Origin: Maribacter sp. PR1
GTDB lineage: Bacteria > Bacteroidota > Bacteroidia > Flavobacteriales > Flavobacteriaceae
Reading direction: 5' to 3'
DNA: 64,000 bases
NCBI RefSeq assembly: GCF_028464145.1
Contig: NZ_JAQPCG010000001.1
Location: forward strand, 1-64,000
Shown here in pieces: positions 54,598 through 63,152 of this stretch. The translations under genes were made by a program, and so were the position numbers. The first letter of the stretch is position 1. The number at the start of each line of letters is the position of its first letter. A model generated the notes under the pieces. It was not told where the DNA came from, ran no database searches, and worked only from the letters and a program-made list of their open reading frames with translations.

Positions 54598-56268
54598 TTA
54601 TTTCACATAGGCATCGGTATGTACTTTGGAAACTGCACGTCCAGATGGGTCGTTCATATTTTTGAACGCTTCATCCCATTCTAAGGCTATTTTGGTACTA
54701 CAGGCTACCGATGGTTCCTGTGGTACACATAATGCCGCGGCATCCGACGGAAAATGTTCTTCGAAAATAGAACGATAGTAGAATTCTTCCTTAGAGGTCG
54801 GGGTTTGTAATGGGAACCTAAACTTCGCATTTGCCAATTGTTCGTCCGTAACCTCGGAAGCGACCAATTCCTTTAAGGTATCTATCCAGCTATAACCAAC
54901 ACCATCAGAAAATTGTTCCTTTTGCCTCCAAGCTACACTCTCTGGCAACATGTCCTCAAAAGCCTTGCGAACAACCCACTTTTCCATTCGCTCGCCATTG
55001 ATCATCTTATCCTTTGGGTTTATGCGCATTGCAACATCCATAAACTCTTTATCCAAAAACGGAACACGGCCTTCTATTCCCCAAGAAGCCAAGGATTTAT
55101 TTGCCCTTAAGCAATCATACATATGCAACTTATCCAATTTACGAACGGTCTCCTCATGAAAATCCTTTGGGCTCGGAGCTTTGTGGAAGTATAGGTAACC
55201 TCCAAAAAGCTCATCTGCACCTTCACCGGACAATACCATTTTTATACCCATTGATTTAATAACCCTAGCCATTAAATACATGGGCGTTGAGGCACGTATT
55301 GTTGTTATATCGTAAGTTTCAAGGTTATAAATGACGTCTTTGATGGCATCAAGACCTTCCTGGATGGTGAACTTGATTTCGTGGTGTACCGTTCCAATGT
55401 GATCTGCAACCTTTTGTGCAGCTGCCAAATCCGGGGAACCCTCAAGCCCCACAGAAAAAGAGTGTAACTGTGGCCACCAAGCATCTTTTGTATCACCAGA
55501 CTCTATTCTTTTTTGAGCATATTTTTTCGCAATAGCCGAAGTAACCGAGGAATCCAATCCACCCGACAAAAGCACACCATAGGGAACATCTGACATTAAC
55601 TGTCGGTGTACAGCGGCCTCTAAGGCTTCTTTGATTTCCTGAATGCTGGTTTCGTTTTCCTTCACTGCTTCATATTCCATCCAATCTCGCTTGTACCATC
55701 GCTTTAACTCACCGTCAGAACTTTGCAAATAGTGACCTGGAGGGAATAATTCTATTTTGGTACAGGTACCCTCCAAAGCTTTAAGTTCTGAGGCTACGTA
55801 AAACGTACCATTTTGATCCCACCCCATGTATAGTGGAATGATACCCATGTGGTCCCTAGCCACAAAGTATTCATCCTTTTCGGAATCATAGATGGCAAAA
55901 CCAAAAATACCGTTCATTTCATCAATAAACTCTGGGCCTTTTTCTTTATAAAGAGCCAAAATCACTTCGCAATCAGACTCCGTCTTAAAATTATATTTTC
56001 CTTCGAATTGCTTACGCAACTCCCTATGGTTATATATTTCGCCATTAGCGGCCAATATTAATTTACCGTCTTCACTCAAAAGAGGTTGTTTCCCTGAAGC
56101 TGGATCCACAATAGCCAAACGCTCGTGGGCCAAAATGGCTTTATCATCAGCATATATACCGCTCCAATCTGGTCCTCTATGTCTAACTTTTTTAGACATT
56201 TCCAACAATTGAGGTCGTAATACTTCCGTACTTTCCTTGACATCAAATGCACATACAATTCCACACAT
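54598..56268 (-). CDS. asnB: Asparagine synthase B (glutamine-hydrolysing)
   Basis: It makes asparagine from aspartate, glutamine and ATP. The 556-aa protein has the N-terminal glutaminase domain with catalytic Cys2 (MCGIVCAFD), RHRGPDWSGIY, NGEIYNHRELR and FAIYDS. The C-terminal synthetase domain shows the ATP-pyrophosphatase P-loop LLSGGLDSSVT and LSGEGADELFGGYLYF. Cys2 is kept, so the glutamine-dependent reaction is expected, as in E. coli AsnB (554 aa). It is a single gene with an intergenic gap of 244 bp to the divergent DUF2911 gene. Confidence 0.96.
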   Translation of the reverse strand: MCGIVCAFDVKESTEVLRPQLLEMSKKVRHRGPDWSGIYADDKAILAHERLAIVDPASGKQPLLSEDGKLILAANGEIYNHRELRKQFEGKYNFKTESDCEVILALYKEKGPEFIDEMNGIFGFAIYDSEKDEYFVARDHMGIIPLYMGWDQNGTFYVASELKALEGTCTKIELFPPGHYLQSSDGELKRWYKRDWMEYEAVKENETSIQEIKEALEAAVHRQLMSDVPYGVLLSGGLDSSVTSAIAKKYAQKRIESGDTKDAWWPQLHSFSVGLEGSPDLAAAQKVADHIGTVHHEIKFTIQEGLDAIKDVIYNLETYDITTIRASTPMYLMARVIKSMGIKMVLSGEGADELFGGYLYFHKAPSPKDFHEETVRKLDKLHMYDCLRANKSLASWGIEGRVPFLDKEFMDVAMRINPKDKMINGERMEKWVVRKAFEDMLPESVAWRQKEQFSDGVGYSWIDTLKELVASEVTDEQLANAKFRFPLQTPTSKEEFYYRSIFEEHFPSDAAALCVPQEPSVACSTKIALEWDEAFKNMNDPSGRAVSKVHTDAYVK

Positions 56269-56480
56269 AACACTTATGTTTATAACAATTTTAATACAAA
56301 AATGAGCTTATAGTTTATAATATAAAACACAAAATACATATTCAGTTACATTTTATCATTATAATTATCAAATTAATGTTGAAATAGAATTAATTAAGTT
56401 AGAAAATAATAATTATGAAGCATTCTGTAAGTATGGTAAAATTTAACGACTTTTTATAAGTATAAGCTGAGCGAACTACT

Positions 56481-56488
56481 TAGCTTTG
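56481..56488 (+). promoter_or_regulatory. -7 promoter box of the DUF2911 gene
   Basis: TAGCTTTG matches TAnnTTTG and lies 25 bases before the ATG. No clear -33 TTTG is seen at 19 bases. Confidence 0.5.
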
Positions 56489-56512
56489 AATTACTAAAAA
56501 TCAAACTTAATT

Positions 56513-57052
56513 ATGAAAAAATTACTTTCACTCTCTTTGTTCATAGCGGTTATAGCCTTTTCGAACGAAGCGAACGCACAAAAGTTTTCAGGATTGGACA
56601 AAAGTCCAATGGACATGGCTTCCTATCCAACGGATTATAAAGTATCTGAAAAGGTGGTACGAATCATTTACGGACGCCCACAGCTTAAAAATCGTTCCCT
56701 AGCGGAACTTGCACCTATTGGACAAGTTTGGAGGACCGGTGCCAATGAAGCAGCAGAAATCACGTTCTACAAAGATGTGAATTTTGGCGGCAAGGATGTA
56801 AAAGCTGGAACCTACTCACTCTTTACCATTCCAGGTGAAGAAGAGTGGACCGTTATCTTGAATAATAATTTGAACCAATGGGGATCTTACTTTTACGATG
56901 AAAGTGGAGATGTAGCTAGGATAACAGTACCCAATGGTTCCGATGCCTCAAGCCTAGAAGAGTTTTCCATTGCCTTTGACAATATGGACAATGGTACAAA
57001 AATGGTTATGGGCTGGGACAAAACTAGAGTAGCCGTTCCGATTACCTTCTAA
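56513..57052 (+). CDS. DUF2911 family exported protein
   Basis: The 179-aa protein has a Sec signal peptide (cleaved after ANAQ) and the DUF2911 core: SPMDMASYPTDYKVSEKVVRIIYGRPQLKNR, WRTGANEAAEITFYKDVNFGGK, GTYSLFTIPGEEEWTVILN and WDKTRVAVPITF. The family is a Bacteroidota envelope beta-sandwich of unknown function. The gene stands alone between asnB and the 57298-57723 gene, with a terminator right after the stop. Confidence 0.92.
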   Translation: MKKLLSLSLFIAVIAFSNEANAQKFSGLDKSPMDMASYPTDYKVSEKVVRIIYGRPQLKNRSLAELAPIGQVWRTGANEAAEITFYKDVNFGGKDVKAGTYSLFTIPGEEEWTVILNNNLNQWGSYFYDESGDVARITVPNGSDASSLEEFSIAFDNMDNGTKMVMGWDKTRVAVPITF

Positions 57053-57072
57053 TACAAACGAATTTGAAATAT

Positions 57073-57097
57073 AAAACCCCGGAATTTCCGGGGTTTT
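57073..57097 (+). terminator. Terminator after the DUF2911 gene
   Basis: An 11-bp stem (aaaccccggaa / ttccggggttt) with a very short loop is followed by a T-run. Confidence 0.88.
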
Positions 57098-57256
57098 TGT
57101 TTTTATACTACTGGGCTTATGAAAATTCATCGCTTACAGAATACACATTTCCATTTATGACGACCAATTGGGAGTATTCCATTAAAACCTTACAATTCGA
57201 TAGGAGATTCAAACATAAAATGCATATTTTTCGGAAACAAAAATCTTAGGTATAAA

Positions 57257-57290
57257 AATAATCACCTAGGTACCCCCTAGGAGAATTATT
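57257..57290 (-). terminator. Possible terminator after the small secreted protein gene
   Basis: An interrupted inverted repeat (aataat..cctagg / cctagg..attatt) ends 8 bp before the stop of the minus-strand gene at 57298. It is a weak match because of an internal mismatch and its AT-rich flanks. Confidence 0.4.
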
Positions 57291-57297
57291 AAATAAT

Positions 57298-57723
57298 CTA
57301 GGGCGTTTGGGGAGGAGTTTTTCGTGTACAGGTTACGGCTAAATTTCCCTCAGACGTAATTACGTTCCCCTTTAAGGTATCATCAATCATCTCCAAAATA
57401 ACGGTCACCCTATCAACTCCTTCAATATTTAGATTGAACTTTACCATAGTCTCCGTTATTTCAACATCATGTCCTACAATAGTGCCCGAACTTAATTGAA
57501 CAACCAAAGTGGGGGTACCATTTTCTCCTTTATTGATAAAAAGCGTACTTTTTTGATATTCAGGAGTTGCTCCCGAAACGGAACAATTCCATATGCCGTA
57601 AATACTTTTTTCGGTATTGACAGCTAAATTGAAGGTGTTCAAAGTATCATTTTCAAATGCAAGACACTTGACAAATGAAATAAAACTTAGAACCGTAAAA
57701 AGTATTATCAAATAATTCCTCAT
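57298..57723 (-). CDS. Hypothetical small exported protein
   Basis: The 141-aa protein has an N-terminal hydrophobic signal (IILFTVLSFISFVKCLAF; a Cys lies in the segment but no convincing lipobox). A beta-rich mature part follows (IYGIWNCSVSGATPEYQKST, LVVQLSSGTIVGHDVEI, MVKFNLNIEGVDRVTVIL). It resembles small lipocalin- or calycin-like proteins. No family is sure. It is a single gene; the next gene upstream (NYN) starts 139 bp away on the same strand. Confidence 0.7.
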   Translation of the reverse strand: MRNYLIILFTVLSFISFVKCLAFENDTLNTFNLAVNTEKSIYGIWNCSVSGATPEYQKSTLFINKGENGTPTLVVQLSSGTIVGHDVEITETMVKFNLNIEGVDRVTVILEMIDDTLKGNVITSEGNLAVTCTRKTPPQTP

Positions 57724-57861
57724 GAACCGAAGTTATCGTTAAAACGTAGAGAACGTTTCAATAGTATCAAGCTTAACAAAAAAAATAAACCTCTATTTGT
57801 TAATATCAGCCAACTATTCCTTCTATTGTGGCGTATACTTTTCAAAAATAGTAGCGGACAC

Positions 57862-58617
57862 CTATTTCTTTGATTTATTCCGATTTTTTTCCTTAATCCT
57901 TACATAGATTAACTTATTTCTCCCTTTGGAATCTTCTCTACGCTCTATCTCAAAATGTGGGATAGAATTAATAAGTGGGGTCAACTTTTGAAATCCATAG
58001 TTACGTGAATCAAAATTAGGTTGCTTTTTCTGTAAAAGACTACCTACGTCACCTAAGAATGCCCAACCATCATCATCTGCCAAATCGTCTATAGTCGTGG
58101 CAATAAACCTCAGGTCTTTTGGAGTTATTTTATCAACCTGATTTTTATTGCTAATCTGGCTAGCATTATTACTCGTCTCCTCGGACTGACTTTTTAGTAT
58201 TTCTATATAAATGAACTTATCACACGCCACAATAAATGGATTTGGTGTTTTACGTTCCCCTATACCAAAAACCTGCATACCAGCTTCCCGCAGTCTGGTC
58301 GCCAATCGGGTAAAATCACTATCACTACTTACAATACAGAAACCGTTTACTTTTCCGGAATATAATATATCCATTGCGTCAATTATCATAGCGGAGTCCG
58401 TAGCATTTTTCCCTTGGGTGTACCCGTATTGTTGGATTGGGGTTATAGCATTCTCTAGTAATACATTTTTCCACTTTCCCAGTCGCGGGTTGGTCCAGTC
58501 ACCATATATCCTTTTAATTGTAGGGTTGCCATACTTGGCAATCTCCTCCATCATTTCTTTTACGTATGCGGAAGGTATATTGTCGCCATCTATAAGAACG
58601 GCCAAATTCAAATCCAT
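57862..58617 (-). CDS. NYN domain nuclease-like protein with LOTUS/OST-HTH domain
   Basis: The 251-aa protein has an N-terminal NYN (PIN-like) domain with conserved acidic residues at LIDGDN (Asp10), KNATDSAMIIDAMD (Asp74, Asp80) and VSSDSDF (Asp99, Asp101). An OST-HTH/LOTUS domain (~160-240: ITPKDLRFIATTIDDLAD, YGFQKLTPLINSIP) and a basic tail follow. NYN proteins are metal-dependent RNases and LOTUS domains bind RNA or protein, so an RNA-directed nuclease is likely. The same pairing occurs in eukaryotic MARF1. Its target is unknown. It is a single gene. Confidence 0.88.
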   Translation of the reverse strand: MDLNLAVLIDGDNIPSAYVKEMMEEIAKYGNPTIKRIYGDWTNPRLGKWKNVLLENAITPIQQYGYTQGKNATDSAMIIDAMDILYSGKVNGFCIVSSDSDFTRLATRLREAGMQVFGIGERKTPNPFIVACDKFIYIEILKSQSEETSNNASQISNKNQVDKITPKDLRFIATTIDDLADDDGWAFLGDVGSLLQKKQPNFDSRNYGFQKLTPLINSIPHFEIERREDSKGRNKLIYVRIKEKNRNKSKK

Positions 58618-58697
58618 ATTTTATTATTTTCAGTAAAGGTAATCTGTTTTACAAGCAATCGTATTGAACTTCTTGGAAAACATCACCTTAATAAACC

Positions 58698-60002
58698 TTA
58701 CTGTGGATTATTCGCTTTTGTTGCTGCTATGGTAAGAAACAATAAAAACCCCAATCCTAAATAACCTACCAACCTATAGGACCCAAAAGTGGATAGACAA
58801 AGGCTAAAAATACTGGGAGCCAAAGCGCTAGCCAAAATTAAGAAACTCATAATTTTACCGGTAATACTTCCAAGATGCTTTCGCCCAAAAAATCTTGGCC
58901 ATGCCACCGCATTTAGCACCGCAAAGAAACCACCTAAAATACCAAATCCGGCAACCAGCATAGGTACTCCGGCAGAAGTGGACAAAAACAAAAATCCTAA
59001 CGAAGCCAAAAACCCACCGAATAACATTAGATACAGATAAAGTTTTAACGATAAATAATCGCTCAGAAAATTAAATATCGTAGAAACCGTTACCGCGACA
59101 ACCGACCCCGGTAGAAAGATAGAAATCGCCACTTCCTTGGAAAAGCCTTCATTCGCAAAAATCGATACTACATGGAACGTAAGGCCTGTAATGAAAAAAC
59201 TATTAAATGCAAGGGTCAGCCCGTACATCCAAAACGCTCTTGTTTCCTTGGCTTCTGTAAGCGTAAACTGTTTAGGCATCACTTTTTTGGTTTCCTCCGT
59301 TGATGAAATAGATTTAGCGCCATCCGGAAGAAGTCCGTGGGATTCGGGTGATATTTTATAAAGAAAAAAAACGAAGAAACTAAAAACGAGCAATCCATAT
59401 CCCAAAATCTGCCAAGAGTGTGCCCACCCGTAATCTTCGATCAAGGCATTTATCCACAAGGGAGAAGAGGAAAATCCAAATGAAAGAGCCACACTGCTTA
59501 CAGAGTTAACCTTACCCCTATTCTTATCGAACCAAATCATGATTACATTTCTGGAAGCCATAGTAAGAACTCCCTGTCCGGCAAAACGCAACATAAAAAA
59601 CAAAACGGTCATTAATAGAAAAGGTATCATCCAGGTATCCATTGATAATACTTCCTTTATAAAATCGCTCATTTTAGCGGACCAAGAACATAAGAACAAG
59701 GTAAAACCAAGACCTAAGGCTGCGAAAAAAGCCACATACCTTGCACCATACTTGTCGAACCAAATTCCCGCCTTACCTATAACCAATGAACTTATGATAG
59801 TACCTATCATGTAAGCATTACTGAACTGATTCCGGGAAAGCCCCAAGGCATCTTTCACCGGATCTGTAAAAACAGAAACCCCAATGGTCTGACCGGGAAT
59901 ACTACAATAAATTCCTATTGTCCCGATTATTAAAATAATATAACCGTAAAAGATGGGAGATTTGGCCGGGTCGATTAGATGGAATTTGGAAATTTTAGAC
60001 AT
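58698..60002 (-). CDS. MFS transporter
   Basis: The 434-aa protein has 12 predicted helices. The loop-2 motif GKAGIWFDKYGARYVAFFAA is the MFS signature. The start is the ATG at 60002; a TTG two codons upstream is also in frame. The overall shape matches monocarboxylate/oxalate-formate-like permeases, but the substrate is not evident. It is 50 bp downstream of the DUF6807 gene stop on the same strand, so the two may act in one pathway. Confidence 0.88.
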   Translation of the reverse strand: MSKISKFHLIDPAKSPIFYGYIILIIGTIGIYCSIPGQTIGVSVFTDPVKDALGLSRNQFSNAYMIGTIISSLVIGKAGIWFDKYGARYVAFFAALGLGFTLFLCSWSAKMSDFIKEVLSMDTWMIPFLLMTVLFFMLRFAGQGVLTMASRNVIMIWFDKNRGKVNSVSSVALSFGFSSSPLWINALIEDYGWAHSWQILGYGLLVFSFFVFFLYKISPESHGLLPDGAKSISSTEETKKVMPKQFTLTEAKETRAFWMYGLTLAFNSFFITGLTFHVVSIFANEGFSKEVAISIFLPGSVVAVTVSTIFNFLSDYLSLKLYLYLMLFGGFLASLGFLFLSTSAGVPMLVAGFGILGGFFAVLNAVAWPRFFGRKHLGSITGKIMSFLILASALAPSIFSLCLSTFGSYRLVGYLGLGFLLFLTIAATKANNPQ

Positions 60003-60057
60003 AGACAAATGCTAATCGTAAAAATACATTATCCTTCGCTCTTCTCACCCTTTTATC

Positions 60058-61002
60058 CTATTGGGTTTGACCAAAAAATTGATGCTGTAATTTTGAAATG
60101 ATTGAATTTTCCAAATCCCCATTATGAATAACTAATCGATATTGTAATATCGTGGGTTCTGTATTGGATAATGACACCGGCCTTGCCCCTGGATGTGGGT
60201 ATATGGCATTCTGCATGCTATTTTTTTCTCTAAGAATCCAAGGGTTTGGAAAATATGGGTTTTTTTCGGATTGAATAATAACTAAACCGTACCTCGAATT
60301 CGATTCTTTGGTCCGACTTAGGATGTTAATCCAATCCTTTCCTTGAACAGGTGTATTTTCAGGAATGACTATTCCTTTAGAATCTTCGAATTTGATATCT
60401 TCAGAAAGACGGATACGTGAGGAAAAGCCACCATACCCTTTTTCGTCTTCGGAGCCCCCTATCCTCATATCCTCGAATAAACCAAGAAGCTTAATTTTAA
60501 TATCAATAATTCTATAATTATCAATCTTGGGATATACCGTTATCCAGTTGGTTTCCTTTACCAAAGGCATCATCTTACTATTTTTGTCTAGAACCAAAGG
60601 AGACTTCCAATACACAATGGATTTTAACTTGGGTAAATCATTTTTTCCAACCTCTTTGGCGATATTCACAACCTCCCATTCAAAATCCCTTATCTCCCAA
60701 CCATCCCCTATTCTTTTATCCTCAATATACAACTGATGCCAGGCCCAAAAAACACCCCTATGGTGTAAATGATCATCGGGAAAATCCTCTGTAATAGGAA
60801 ATCCATCTAGGGAGTAAAGTGGGTGGATATAATTTGCACGTTTATATGAACCGTTTAAGGACTTTGGTTCTGTTTGAAAAACCAATACACTATCCCGTCC
60901 TTCCATAAATAGTGCTTTGTCATCCAGAATGTTCACCTCCAATTGGGCAAAACCATTCCCGAAAAAGAATAGAAAACAACAAAAAACAATGGCTCCCCGC
61001 AT
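60058..61002 (-). CDS. DUF6807 (PmoA-like) exported protein
   Basis: The 314-aa protein has a signal peptide (FCCFLFFFGNGFAQ) and the DUF6807 core. Its central motif is IHPLYSLDGFPITEDFPDDHLHHRGVFWAWHQ, with three His that could bind metal. GYGGFSSRIRLSED and NAIYPHPGARPVSL are further family marks. The start is taken as the ATG at 61002; a TTG two codons upstream is also in frame. The family is often linked to polysaccharide or sugar-derivative loci, where it may act on an aldonate or lactone; that is inference. An MFS transporter gene follows it. Confidence 0.87.
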   Translation of the reverse strand: MRGAIVFCCFLFFFGNGFAQLEVNILDDKALFMEGRDSVLVFQTEPKSLNGSYKRANYIHPLYSLDGFPITEDFPDDHLHHRGVFWAWHQLYIEDKRIGDGWEIRDFEWEVVNIAKEVGKNDLPKLKSIVYWKSPLVLDKNSKMMPLVKETNWITVYPKIDNYRIIDIKIKLLGLFEDMRIGGSEDEKGYGGFSSRIRLSEDIKFEDSKGIVIPENTPVQGKDWINILSRTKESNSRYGLVIIQSEKNPYFPNPWILREKNSMQNAIYPHPGARPVSLSNTEPTILQYRLVIHNGDLENSIISKLQHQFFGQTQ

Positions 61003-61143
61003 ATTCAAAAGTTATTGGACTTAAACATACTAAAAAATAGCCATGTTCAAATTAGCAAAATAAATGAATAACTAATTTCTTAAGATGATAGAATTATTAA
61101 ATTAGTACCTTACCCATTATTTTTAATGAACTATTTTACTTGT

Positions 61144-61932
61144 ATGAAAAACAAAAGATTTACCCCCGTATTCACCTTTTTATTCCTTATCCTTTTTGCA
61201 GGCACTAGCTTGGCCCAAGAAATAAAGAGAGAATTTTATGAGCTTAAAACCTATACCATAAAGAACGAAGCGCAAGAAAAAGCAGTTGATGCCTATTTAG
61301 AAAAAGCCTATTTGCCGGCACTTAAAAGAATGGGTATCGAGAACATTGGTGTTTTTAAAATACGTCCAGGTAAATTTGTGATGGCCGATAAAATTTTTGT
61401 ACTGATTCCTTTTAATTCTTTGGACCAGTTTGTTAAAATGGAAGCTTCCTTGGCGGTGGACAAATCACATTTGTCGGCAGGTAGTGATTATATTATGGCT
61501 AAGCATGACAATCCTCCCTATCAAAGAATAAGCTCCACCTTAATGCGTGCCTTTTCCGAAATGCCCAAATTGCAACCAAGCAGCGTTTCCTCTGCCAGGA
61601 CGGATCGCGTATATGAATTGAGAAGTTACGAATCCGCTACGGAAGCACGGTACATAAACAAGGTGTCTATGTTCAATGAAGGTGGCGAAGTTGAATTATT
61701 CGATAGTTTGGGAGCCAATGCGGTTTTCTATGCCGAAGTTATCTCTGGTGACCATATGCCCAATTTAATGTATATGACCACTTATGAAAATATGGAGAAA
61801 AGGGACGCACTTTGGAAGGCTTTTGGGGAATCAGATAAATGGCAAGAGCTCGTGAACGATGAACGATATAAGAACAATGTGAGCAAAGCCGATATTTGGC
61901 TTCTTTATCCCACGGAGTATTCAGATTACTAG
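61144..61932 (+). CDS. NIPSNAP family exported protein
   Basis: The 262-aa protein (from ATG 61144; a second in-frame ATG at 61126 adds six residues) has a signal peptide ending TSLAQE and two ferredoxin-like NIPSNAP repeats (REFYELKTYTIKNEAQEKAVD and RVYELRSYESATEARY). The family has no known enzyme role and is common in exported form in Bacteroidota. It is divergent from the DUF6807 gene with a 123-bp gap and overlaps the end of the convergent OmpA-like gene by four bases. Confidence 0.88.
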   Translation: MKNKRFTPVFTFLFLILFAGTSLAQEIKREFYELKTYTIKNEAQEKAVDAYLEKAYLPALKRMGIENIGVFKIRPGKFVMADKIFVLIPFNSLDQFVKMEASLAVDKSHLSAGSDYIMAKHDNPPYQRISSTLMRAFSEMPKLQPSSVSSARTDRVYELRSYESATEARYINKVSMFNEGGEVELFDSLGANAVFYAEVISGDHMPNLMYMTTYENMEKRDALWKAFGESDKWQELVNDERYKNNVSKADIWLLYPTEYSDY

Positions 61933-63053
61933 AGTTTTTTTGTTAGGGTAAATTCCACCCGTCTATTATTTAGTCGGCCCGTTAAGGTATTATTTGTTTC
62001 CAAAGGTTTGGTACTCCCAAAGCCCTCATAGGAAATTCTTTTCTTGTCAATACCGCGCTGGGTTAAATAGGTAGATACTGCTTTGGCTCTTTTTCTCGAA
62101 AGGTCCAGATTATAGGATTTATTGCCAATGTTGTCCGTATGTCCAGATATTGAAATTATAAGATCCAGCCTAGATTTAAGATAGGTTACCATCTGATTTA
62201 ATTCTTTAATGGATTGGGTAGATAATGTGAATTCATCAAAATTGAACAGCACACTTTTAAATGTGAGGGTCTCATTCAATGTGTAATTCGTATCTAATAG
62301 TTCATCATTAACATGGGACTGCGCTTCCATTTCTTTCTTGGGAACTACACTAACCATATCCAGATAATAATAGGAACCTTTTGTTGCCCTACGTTTTGTT
62401 TTGAATTTGTGGGTGCGTTTATTGTCCTTAAAATTACCAATGATTAAAAAGTTCTCGGTTCCGTTGGCTACAAATTCCTTTTCTACCCTTACCCATTCTT
62501 TATTATCCGAATAAAAGTCAGAATAACGAATTTCGAAATAATTGGAAATATCTCCCTGTACTTTGGAAAGATGCATTTTGGAAAGTACTTTTCTCGTTTT
62601 TACTTGTAATGGATCTTCTGAAAAAAGAAGACCAAATTCCTTGATGGCAAAATCTGACCGCTCTGCCAGACTTACATAAAAAGACACTTCGTAGCTGATA
62701 CCCTTTCGTAATGTTTTGGTAAGAGTTGCCTGTAAATACTCCCTATAATTATCGGGGGCATACAAATATAGGCCCACATAACCTTCCCCAAAATCTGCAG
62801 GTTGCTCTCCATTAAAATTTTTAGGTGTACCCATGGCTTCACTACAGCTATGGAAATAATCCGTAGAACCCAATGTAGGTATATTCCAATCCACAAGATC
62901 ATTCTTTAAGTTACCAAGATTTATAGGACAAGCTAGATAACGCTCAAAACTTGGATTTTTAATTAGGTTTTGACCACTTACAAATGATATTCCCCCTAAG
63001 AAGAAAACCTTGGCTATTACAATAGATTTATATATCCGTGGGACAAGATTCAT
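61929..63053 (-). CDS. OmpA-family outer membrane protein
   Basis: The 374-aa protein has a signal peptide (to ~residue 27) and an N-terminal carbohydrate-binding-like beta-sandwich (NLIKNPSFERYLACP, LVDWNIPTLGSTDYFHSC, YLQATLTKTLRKGISYEVSF). A short linker leads to a C-terminal OmpA domain (ISGHTDNIGNKSYNLDLSRKRAKAV; FGSTKPLETNNTLTGRLNNRRVEFTL). The OmpA domain binds peptidoglycan, so the protein should link the cell wall to a surface ligand. The NPSFE start is typical of CBM-like folds. It ends within four bases of the NIPSNAP stop. Confidence 0.9.
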   Translation of the reverse strand: MNLVPRIYKSIVIAKVFFLGGISFVSGQNLIKNPSFERYLACPINLGNLKNDLVDWNIPTLGSTDYFHSCSEAMGTPKNFNGEQPADFGEGYVGLYLYAPDNYREYLQATLTKTLRKGISYEVSFYVSLAERSDFAIKEFGLLFSEDPLQVKTRKVLSKMHLSKVQGDISNYFEIRYSDFYSDNKEWVRVEKEFVANGTENFLIIGNFKDNKRTHKFKTKRRATKGSYYYLDMVSVVPKKEMEAQSHVNDELLDTNYTLNETLTFKSVLFNFDEFTLSTQSIKELNQMVTYLKSRLDLIISISGHTDNIGNKSYNLDLSRKRAKAVSTYLTQRGIDKKRISYEGFGSTKPLETNNTLTGRLNNRRVEFTLTKKL

Positions 63054-63102
63054 AGCACTAAATTAGAGAATAATTATAAAGCCAATATTTGGCTATATGA
63101 AA

Positions 63103-63128
63103 AGCCCTTCTCCATATGGAGAAGGGCT
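63103..63128. terminator. 26-bp perfect palindromic terminator
   Basis: agcccttctccat and atggagaagggct are exact complements with no spacer. On the minus strand it is followed by T-rich sequence and lies 25 bp past the stop of the gene at 63153, which it ends. It also separates that gene from the OmpA-like gene. Confidence 0.88.
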
Positions 63129-63152
63129 AGAACAACCAATTAAAAACCTAAC

